Shown here piece by piece: positions 1 to 8,842 of a DNA stretch of 8,842 bases. Numbering within the stretch: position 1 is the stretch's first letter; each line of letters starts with the position of its first letter. Both the position numbers and the translations under genes were made by a program. Source of the DNA: Chloroflexota bacterium (GTDB taxonomy: Bacteria > Chloroflexota > UBA4733); NCBI GenBank assembly GCA_025980355.1, contig JAICXR010000104.1, positions 1 to 8,842 on the forward strand, read 5' to 3'. The notes below the pieces were generated by a model that saw only the letters and a program-made list of their open reading frames with translations, ran no database searches and was not told the origin of the DNA.

Positions 1-2313
<2,313 letters not shown>

Positions 2314-2326
2314 GACACGGTTGCGA

Positions 2327-2359
2327 CGGCGGGCCGGGGACAGCAGCCCCGGCCCGCCG
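2327..2359. terminator. Bidirectional terminator-like hairpin between acnA and leuS
   Basis: A perfect 13-bp inverted repeat (arms 2327-2339 and 2347-2359) flanks a 7-nt loop. It lies 13 bp after the acnA stop and 2 bp after the leuS stop (leuS reads leftward). The arms are almost pure G/C (CGGCGGGCCGGGG and its complement). Neither side has a U-tract, so it is not a canonical intrinsic terminator. Its position between two convergent genes and its symmetry suggest it ends or protects both transcripts. Function is inferred from structure and position only. Confidence 0.7.
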
Positions 2360-2361
2360 CC

Positions 2362-4869
<2,508 letters not shown>

Positions 4870-4876
4870 GGGTCCA

Positions 4877-4884
4877 CCCCCTCC
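4877..4884 (-). promoter_or_regulatory. Ribosome binding site deciding the leuS start
   Basis: On the minus strand this reads GGAGGGGG, with its GGAGG core 10 nt before the ATG at 4869. The 16 extra codons of the longer open frame run through this site and encode a Gly/Pro-rich tail not expected at a LeuRS N-terminus. This supports the shorter protein. Confidence 0.75.
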
Positions 4885-4973
4885 GAGACGCGGCAAGCAT
4901 GTCAGGTATCCAGGCATGTCGCCATTCTGCCGCCGGGCGCATGTCTGAAATGGAATCCAAGTGTACCCAACGC

Positions 4974-4994
4974 GGCCGCGCCGGAGGCGCAGCC
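4974..4994 (-). terminator. Terminator-like hairpin after the OB-like protein gene
   Basis: Minus-strand RNA forms a 9-bp stem (arms 4986-4994 and 4974-4982, one G-U wobble) closed by a 3-nt loop. It begins 3 bp after the TAG of the upstream minus-strand gene. No U-tract follows. It likely attenuates or stops transcription before leuS. Confidence 0.55.
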
Positions 4995-4997
4995 CGG

Positions 4998-5552
4998 CTA
5001 TTGGATGATGTCGCCCGGGTTCAGATAGGGCTGGGAGTAGTTCACGCCCTGGACCTGGACGGTGGTCTTGCCGTCGGCCGTGCCGTAGGCCTTGACTTGC
5101 TGGCCCTTCTGCACCGTGGACTGCCCGGAAAAATTGATGTCCACGTAGATGTTGTCCTGCGTCAGCACCTGCACCCAGGTGTTTTCTCCCTGCGGATTGA
5201 CGTAATAGACGCTGCCGGTGATGACCACCTTCTTGCCGGTATATTGCGCCGTCTGGTTATTCAACTGGGCGCCCGTCACCGGCAGGTACTGGGCGAGGTT
5301 CGGGCCGGACGTTGCGGTCGCCTTCGCCGGCGTGGCGGTGGGCGCCTTGGACGACGTGGTGGTCGCCAACACGAGCTGTCGCGGAGGCGTCGGCACCGGC
5401 GTATCGGTCGGATTAGGCGTTTCGGCGGCCGCCAGTGCCGCGGCCTGGGGCAGGCCGCGATGCACGGCGTTGACGATTGCGGCGCAGGACACCACAAAGA
5501 CTGCAACGATAGCCACCAGGATGATCTCGCTGATAAATGATCGCTGCTCCAA
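4998..5552 (-). CDS. Membrane-anchored protein with Thr/Pro-rich linker and OB-like C-terminal domain
   Basis: Function unknown. I take the start as TTG at 5552 because AGGAGGAG lies 11 nt upstream. The frame stays open to an ATG at 5696, but that start would overlap the start of the divergent gene and the likely promoter, and has no clear ribosome site. The result is 184 residues. Residues 9-28 form a single hydrophobic helix containing VVSC (Cys23), which could be a lipobox, so the protein is either an uncleaved N-terminal anchor or a lipoprotein. Residues about 44-84 are a low-complexity Thr/Pro/Ala/Ser linker (TPNPTDTPVPTPP). Residues about 88-184 alternate beta-like strands: YTGKKVVITGSVYYVNP, then TWVQVL, IYVDINF, GQQVKAYGTADG and TTVQVQGVNY. 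This 'allowed change / extra-cytoplasmic cost' pattern resembles OB-fold domains of the tRNA_anti/BOF kind. The domain should face outside the membrane. The OB call is inference from the strand pattern; no catalytic motif is visible. Confidence 0.8.
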   Translation of the reverse strand: MEQRSFISEIILVAIVAVFVVSCAAIVNAVHRGLPQAAALAAAETPNPTDTPVPTPPRQLVLATTTSSKAPTATPAKATATSGPNLAQYLPVTGAQLNNQTAQYTGKKVVITGSVYYVNPQGENTWVQVLTQDNIYVDINFSGQSTVQKGQQVKAYGTADGKTTVQVQGVNYSQPYLNPGDIIQ

Positions 5553-5607
5553 GCCGGTGTCCGCTCCTCCTAGCCGGGCGTCTGCCGCAGCGCCTCTTGC
5601 GCAGGCG

Positions 5608-5638
5608 AGTATAGCCGACCGGGTACCGCCGCTGCCAA
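5608..5638 (-). promoter_or_regulatory. Candidate sigma70-type promoter for the OB-like gene
   Basis: On the minus strand TTGGCA (5633-5638) is followed by a 19-nt spacer and TATACT (5608-5613). Each box matches the consensus at five of six positions. The spacer is longer than the optimal 17, which lowers confidence. It sits about 55 bp upstream of the TTG start, a sensible leader length, and supports the shorter protein. Confidence 0.45.
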
Positions 5639-5667
5639 TTCCCGTGCTCCCGCCGCAATGGTAAGAT
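5639..5667 (+). promoter_or_regulatory. Candidate extended -10 promoter for the small coiled-coil gene
   Basis: TAAGAT at 5662-5667 is preceded by TGG, giving a TGn extended -10. A poor -35 (TTCCCG, 5639-5644) lies at 17-nt spacing. The position, about 30 bp before the ATG, is right, but the match is weak. Confidence 0.3.
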
Positions 5668-5698
5668 GGCGATGTCGACCGGGAAAAGGAGATCATCG

Positions 5699-5941
5699 AT
5701 GGTCACCAACGAAGAGCGCCTCACGGAAATGGAACAGCGCCTGGCGGACCTGGAGGCGGAGCTGCGCGCCCGCCAGCGACCGCGGATTCGCATCGGCGGG
5801 TTGCTACGCGAGATGCTGCCGCCCGATGTCCGCTCGCACATGCGCAACGCCCAGCGCGAGCGCCTCCTCGCCATGCGCGTCTACCTCGACCGCGCCATCG
5901 CCCGCGTCGACACGACGATGGACGACGGGGAGACGCTGTAG
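5699..5941 (+). CDS. Small hypothetical coiled-coil protein (80 residues)
   Basis: I do not recognise a named family. The ATG at 5699 is chosen because AGGAG (5687-5691) lies 7 nt ahead; an in-frame ATG at 5666 has no such site. Residues about 3-26 form a short amphipathic helix with heptad leucines (L8, M11, L15, L18, L22), a likely coiled coil. A basic patch follows (RARQRPRIRIGG), then a helix-breaking LPPDVRSH and a long charged helix (about 45-72) with many Arg/Glu. The end is acidic (DDGE). There is no signal peptide, membrane span or cysteine. It is probably a soluble cytoplasmic protein that oligomerises or binds a partner or nucleic acid, but that is only inference. Gene-like features are the ribosome site, the codon-position GC pattern and its own divergent spacer. 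It ends 12 bp from the metK stop, tail to tail. Confidence 0.75.
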   Translation: MVTNEERLTEMEQRLADLEAELRARQRPRIRIGGLLREMLPPDVRSHMRNAQRERLLAMRVYLDRAIARVDTTMDDGETL

Positions 5942-5953
5942 GGAGGGGTCCGT

Positions 5954-7084
5954 CTACCGGGCCGGCACGGCCGTGGCGACGCGCGCCTGCTCCCAGGGGA
6001 GTTCCGCCTTGCCGAAGTGGCCGTAGGCGGAGGTCTGGCTGTAGATCGGCTGCCTCAAGTTGAGCGTGTCGATGATCTGACGGGGCGAGAGCGGCAACAC
6101 GCTCCAGGCGAACTCGTCGATCTCCTGCATGCTCGCGTGCTCCGTGCCGAAGGTCTCCACGGCAAAGGTCGTCGGCTCGGCGCGGCCGATGCAGTAGGCG
6201 ACCTCGACCTCGCAGCGGTCGGCCAGACCGGCGGCCACGATGTTCTTCGCCACGTAGCGGGCGCCATAAGCGCCGGAGCGGTCGACCTTGGTCGGGTCTT
6301 TGCCGCTGAAAGCGCCGCCGCCCACGCGCGCCATCCCACCATAGCCGTCCACGATGATCTTGCGGCCCGTCAGCCCGGTGTCGGTCGCCGGCCCGCCGTG
6401 ATGCCAGACGCCCGTGCCGTTCACCAGGACGGCGTCCGCCGGGATCGTCCAGCCGGATTCCGCCAGCACCGGTTTGACCACGGCGACATACAGATCATCC
6501 GACAATTGGGCGAGGGAGACCGACGGGTCGTGCGGTGCGGCGAGGATGACGGAGTCGACCCCCACTGGGCGCTGGCCTTCGTAGCGAATCGATACCTGGG
6601 TCTTGCCGTCCGGGCGCAGGTAGGGCAGCATGCCGCTGCTGCGGGCAAAGTCGATGCCCTTCGCCAGGCTGTGGGCCAGGGTGATCGGCAGGGGCATCAG
6701 GCTTGACGTTTCCCGGCAGGCGTAGCCGAACATCATGCCCTGGTCGCCCGCGCCTTCCTGATCGACGCCGACGGCGATCTCGCCGGACTGGGTATGGAGC
6801 CGGACGTCGATCTTGACCTCATCGACGCTAAAGCCGTAGTCGGGAATGACATAGCCGAGATCGCGCAGGACGCCCCGCACGACTTCCTCGTAGTCGACCG
6901 TCGCGTTCGTCGTGATCTCTCCGGCCAGGATGACCCGGTTGACCGTGGCCAGCGTCTCGCAGGCGACCCGGCTGCGGGGGTCCTGCGCCAAGCAGGCATC
7001 CAGGACGGCGTCCGAAATAGCATCGCAAACTTTGTCCGGATGGCCGCTACAGACGGACTCGCTGGCAAAAACGCGGTATTGCAC
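5954..7084 (-). CDS. metK: S-adenosylmethionine synthetase (methionine adenosyltransferase)
   Basis: Makes SAM from methionine and ATP in the cytoplasm, releasing phosphate and diphosphate; usually a homotetramer. It starts at GTG (7084) with AAGGA 9 nt upstream. It gives 376 residues, slightly short of the usual ~384. Motifs: SGHPDKVCDAISDAVLDA (13-30, ATP/methionine site), GEITT (55-59), signature 1 GAGDQGMMFGYA (111-122), LRPDGKTQVS (156-165), GLTGRKIIVDGYGG (237-250), signature 2 GGGAFSGKDPTKVDRS (255-270) followed by GARYVAKNIVAAG, and AYGHFGKAELPWE (353-365). All phosphate- and metal-binding motifs are intact. The loop normally like NPTGRFVIGGP reads NGTGVWHHGGP (222-232), and the segment after CETL lacks the common hydrophobic run, so this is a divergent MetK. 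A SAM riboswitch would not fit the short leader. A promoter-like pair lies upstream. Confidence 0.97.
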   Translation of the reverse strand: MQYRVFASESVCSGHPDKVCDAISDAVLDACLAQDPRSRVACETLATVNRVILAGEITTNATVDYEEVVRGVLRDLGYVIPDYGFSVDEVKIDVRLHTQSGEIAVGVDQEGAGDQGMMFGYACRETSSLMPLPITLAHSLAKGIDFARSSGMLPYLRPDGKTQVSIRYEGQRPVGVDSVILAAPHDPSVSLAQLSDDLYVAVVKPVLAESGWTIPADAVLVNGTGVWHHGGPATDTGLTGRKIIVDGYGGMARVGGGAFSGKDPTKVDRSGAYGARYVAKNIVAAGLADRCEVEVAYCIGRAEPTTFAVETFGTEHASMQEIDEFAWSVLPLSPRQIIDTLNLRQPIYSQTSAYGHFGKAELPWEQARVATAVPAR

Positions 7085-7111
7085 GCTCGGTGATCCTTTT
7101 CTCCACAGAAA

Positions 7112-7140
7112 TTGCGTCTTCGTTTGTTGGTCGCTATAGT
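7112..7140 (+). promoter_or_regulatory. Candidate promoter for the ABC transporter operon
   Basis: TATAGT (7135-7140, five of six) is preceded at 17 nt by TTGCGT (7112-7117, three of six). Transcription would begin near 7147, leaving a leader of about 150 nt. The -35 is poor. The element points toward the metK promoter candidate. Confidence 0.35.
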
Positions 7141-7145
7141 TGCGA

Positions 7146-7175
7146 AAAGTAGCACCGCACCCGTCCGCCTGTCAA
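7146..7175 (-). promoter_or_regulatory. Candidate sigma70-type promoter for metK
   Basis: On the minus strand a perfect TTGACA (7170-7175) is followed by an 18-nt spacer and TACTTT (7146-7151). The resulting leader of about 55 nt is too short for the common SAM riboswitch classes. The perfect -35 is the main support; the -10 is modest. Confidence 0.55.
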
Positions 7176-7199
7176 GCTCATGGCCCAGAAGGAGCCGGC

Positions 7200-7211
7200 C
7201 ACCGCGCGGTG
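7200..7211. promoter_or_regulatory. Perfect 12-bp palindrome, possible operator
   Basis: CACCGCGCGGTG is fully self-complementary. It lies about 25 bp upstream of the metK -35 and within the presumed ABC operon leader. Such a site could bind a dimeric repressor or form a small hairpin. In GC-rich DNA it may be chance. Confidence 0.3.
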
Positions 7212-7227
7212 AAACTGGGGTACCATT

Positions 7228-7266
7228 GGACCGGTGGACCAGGGGGCAACGGCGATCCGCCGGTCC
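7228..7266 (+). promoter_or_regulatory. Leader hairpin upstream of the ABC operon
   Basis: Arms GGACCGGTGG (7228-7237) and CCGCCGGTCC (7257-7266) pair over 10 bp with one wobble around a 19-nt loop. The hairpin ends 17 nt before the ribosome binding site (GGAGG, 7284-7288). It could tune translation or stability. I cannot assign it to a known riboswitch. Confidence 0.4.
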
Positions 7267-7295
7267 GAGGGCAAACCCCGAAGGGAGGGGGCGCG

Positions 7296-8297
7296 ATGGC
7301 TACCGACGCCTTGTTGTCCGTCCAGAACCTGCGCACCTACTTCGACACCCGCGACGGCACGGTGAAGGCGGTCGACGGCGTCAGCTTCGAGATCCGACCG
7401 GGCGAAACGCTCGGCCTGGTGGGCGAATCCGGCTGTGGCAAGAGCGTCACGGCGATGTCCATCATGCGCCTGGTCCCCCACCCGCCGGGGCGCACCGCGT
7501 CCGGCGAGATCTGGTTCGATGGGCGCGACCTGCTCAAGGTAAGCAATGAGCAGATGCGGCACATCCGGGGACGGGAGATCGCCATGATCTTCCAGGACCC
7601 GATGACCTCCTTGAACCCCGTGCTGACGATCGGCCGGCAGATCACGGAGGCGTTGCAACTGCACCTGAAAATGGGGCCACGGCAAGCCAGGAACCGGGCG
7701 GTTGAGCTGCTGCAGCTCGTGGGCATCCCGGCGGCCGCCCGGCGCGTCGACGATTACCCGCACCAGTTCTCCGGCGGGATGCGGCAACGGGTGATGATCG
7801 CCATGGCGCTTTCCTGCAACCCCAAGTTGCTGATCGCCGACGAGCCGACGACGGCGCTCGACGTGACGATCCAGGCCCAAATCCTGGAGCTAATCGCCAC
7901 CCTCCGGCGGGAGTTCAACGCGGCCGTGCTGCTGATTACCCACGACATGGGCGTCGTGGCCGGCGTGTCCGACCGCATCGTCGTCATGTATGCCGGCAAG
8001 GTGGCGGAGACGGCGACCACCGACGACCTGTTTGTGAACCCGCGACACCCCTACACCCTGGGGCTACTGAACTCGATCCCCCGTCTGGACGCGCAACGCC
8101 GGGAGCGCCTGGTGCCGATCGAGGGCCTGCCGCCGGACCTGATGACCCTGGGGGACATCTGCCCGTTCTCCGCCCGCTGCAGTTTCGCCCTGGACCGCTG
8201 TCGCGCCGGCGTGCCGGAACTGCGCGAAGTGGCGCCGGCCCATCGCGCCGCCTGCGTGCGCGAGATTACGCGCGCGGCGGTGCCGCTCAGCGCCTGA
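7296..8297 (+). CDS. Oligopeptide/dipeptide-type ABC transporter ATPase, DppD/OppD-like
   Basis: One of two ATP-hydrolysing subunits that power a peptide, nickel or related solute importer at the inner face of the membrane. The ATG at 7296 is chosen because GGAGG lies 7 nt upstream and the protein then begins LLSVQNLRTYF as the family does; it has 333 residues, normal length. Motifs: Walker A GESGCGKS (43-50), Q-loop MIFQDP with Gln100, the ABC signature FSGGMRQR (158-165), Walker B LLIADEP (178-184) with catalytic Glu183, D-loop ALD, and switch His216 in LLITHD. The Opp/Dpp C-terminal extension follows (PRHPYTLGLLNSIP, then EGLPPDL). It carries Cys289, Cys295, Cys302 and Cys320, the pattern associated with an Fe-S cluster in this subfamily. 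It is followed after 49 bp by the partner ATPase. Substrate cannot be told from the ATPase alone. Confidence 0.95.
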   Translation: MATDALLSVQNLRTYFDTRDGTVKAVDGVSFEIRPGETLGLVGESGCGKSVTAMSIMRLVPHPPGRTASGEIWFDGRDLLKVSNEQMRHIRGREIAMIFQDPMTSLNPVLTIGRQITEALQLHLKMGPRQARNRAVELLQLVGIPAAARRVDDYPHQFSGGMRQRVMIAMALSCNPKLLIADEPTTALDVTIQAQILELIATLRREFNAAVLLITHDMGVVAGVSDRIVVMYAGKVAETATTDDLFVNPRHPYTLGLLNSIPRLDAQRRERLVPIEGLPPDLMTLGDICPFSARCSFALDRCRAGVPELREVAPAHRAACVREITRAAVPLSA

Positions 8298-8346
8298 GTT
8301 GCCGACGGCGCAGGCGTCCCGATTGGTCTGAAAAGGAGCACACGCG

Positions 8347-8842
8347 ATGGTCGCCACGGAATCGGTAGCGGGCGTGGCCGGCGTCCGGAACGGCGAGCCC
8401 CTGGTCCGGATCCGCGACCTGAAGGTGCACTTCCCCGTCACCTCCGGCATCATCATTCAGCGCCAGGTGGGGGCAGTCAAAGCCGTCGACGGTATCACGC
8501 TTGATATCCTTAAGGGCGAGACCTTGGGGCTCGTCGGCGAATCGGGTTGCGGCAAGTCCACCACCGGTCGCGCCATCCTCCAACTGCAACGGCCGACCGC
8601 CGGGGACGTCCGGTTTGGCACGACCAACCTGACCGACCTGCGCGGCGACGCCCTTCGCCGAATGCGCCGGTACATGCAGATGATCTTCCAGGACCCCTAC
8701 GCCTCGCTCAACCCGCGCATGACCGTCGGCTCGATTGTGGCGGAGCCGCTCCAGATCCATCGCCTGGCGCACGGCCGGCAGGACGCTCGCGATCAGGTGC
8801 AAGAGCTCTTGCGCGTCGTCGGCCTCAACCCCTACTTCGCCA
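8347..8842 (+). CDS. Oligopeptide/dipeptide-type ABC transporter ATPase, DppF/OppF-like, 3'-truncated by window edge
   Basis: The second ATPase of the same importer. The ATG at 8347 follows AAGGAG (8333-8338) by 8 nt. The first 165 residues are in view, about half of the usual ~330. Visible are LVRIRDLKVHFPV (19-31), then VGAVKAVDGI (41-50), which is typical of the DppF/OppF partner. Walker A GESGCGKSTTGR spans 64-75 and the Q-loop MIFQDPYASLNP follows, with Gln115. The ABC signature, Walker B and C-terminal extension lie outside the window. It has a 15-residue N-terminal extension of Val/Ala/Gly before the conserved part. The 49-bp gap to the upstream gene holds no terminator, so the two are almost surely one operon. 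The permeases and binding protein are probably further right or elsewhere. Confidence 0.94.
   Translation, partial: MVATESVAGVAGVRNGEPLVRIRDLKVHFPVTSGIIIQRQVGAVKAVDGITLDILKGETLGLVGESGCGKSTTGRAILQLQRPTAGDVRFGTTNLTDLRGDALRRMRRYMQMIFQDPYASLNPRMTVGSIVAEPLQIHRLAHGRQDARDQVQELLRVVGLNPYFA

Larger units (their letters stand above)
4870..4997. other. Spacer between the OB-like gene and leuS (both on minus strand)
   Basis: Apart from the leuS ribosome binding site and the hairpin next to the upstream gene's stop, this 128-bp spacer shows no small gene and no convincing -35/-10 pair on the minus strand. The best -10-like strings (TACACT, CAGAAT) lack a good partner. leuS may have a weak promoter here or may depend on read-through. 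Confidence 0.4.
5553..5698. other. Divergent intergenic region between the OB-like gene and the small coiled-coil gene
   Basis: This 146-bp spacer should carry the promoters of both divergent genes; candidates are listed separately. It also holds a short inverted repeat (CGCCT near 5591 and AGGCG near 5603) in the presumed 5' leader of the minus-strand gene. I see no further gene. Confidence 0.5.
7085..7295. other. Divergent regulatory region between metK and the ABC transporter operon
   Basis: This 211-bp spacer has no additional gene I can support. It holds a metK promoter candidate, a facing promoter candidate for the ABC operon, a 12-bp palindrome and a leader hairpin, all listed separately. 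The frame of the downstream ATPase stays open leftward to a GTG at 7140, but that extension is low-complexity and not like the family. Confidence 0.6.

Noticed and set aside
5553..5696. ATG-started, 48-residue longer version of the OB-like protein
   Set aside because: It would start inside the region of the divergent gene's promoter and ribosome site and place the membrane helix internally. TTG at 5552 has a strong AGGAGGAG upstream.
6017..6706. Open + frame of 229 codons opposite metK
   Set aside because: Antisense shadow of a conserved MetK.
7085..7145. SAM riboswitch in the metK leader
   Set aside because: The leader from the promoter candidate is only about 55 nt, and I see no SAM-I, SAM-II, SAM-III or SAM/SAH core motif.
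7140..7295. Longer GTG-started version of the first ABC ATPase (52 extra residues)
   Set aside because: The extension is unlike the family and Gly/Pro/His-rich. The ATG at 7296 has a good GGAGG site and gives the normal N-terminus.

Overview
The window is high-GC (roughly two thirds G+C by eye) bacterial DNA that looks chromosomal. It holds seven protein-coding genes, most of them housekeeping, with short spacers. The protein styles fit a Chloroflexota / Thermomicrobia-like bacterium: an AcnA-type aconitase, a LeuRS with a GDGL-type ATP-site loop, a divergent MetK, and a membrane-anchored protein with a Thr/Pro/Ala-rich linker of TPTP flavour. This placement is inference from style, not from a marker gene. 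I see no mobile element, CRISPR array, tRNA, rRNA, plasmid or phage gene.

Layout, left to right. (1) The 3' part of acnA (aconitate hydratase) on + runs in from the left edge. (2) A 13-bp GC hairpin lies between the convergent acnA and leuS stops. (3) leuS (leucyl-tRNA synthetase) is on -. (4) Also on - and just upstream of leuS is a gene for a small membrane-anchored protein with a probable beta-rich, OB-like C-terminal domain. A hairpin separates it from leuS. (5) A 146-bp divergent spacer leads to a tiny + gene for an 80-residue coiled-coil protein. It ends only 12 bp from the tail of (6) metK (S-adenosylmethionine synthetase) on -. (7) A 211-bp spacer between metK and a rightward ABC operon holds promoter-like elements facing each other, a perfect 12-bp palindrome and a leader hairpin. 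(8) Two tandem Opp/Dpp-family ABC ATPase genes on + follow; the second runs off the right edge.

How the genes work together: acnA serves the TCA cycle, leuS supplies leucyl-tRNA and metK makes the methyl donor SAM. The two ATPases should form the heterodimeric motor of a peptide, nickel or similar solute importer whose permease and binding-protein genes are not in view. Apart from the ABC pair there is no obvious multi-gene pathway.

I found no convincing undescribed multi-gene system. The points most worth a second look are the LeuRS HIGH motif that reads S-V-G-H, the altered loop in MetK, the anchored OB-like protein, the small coiled-coil protein, and the metK/ABC intergenic region.
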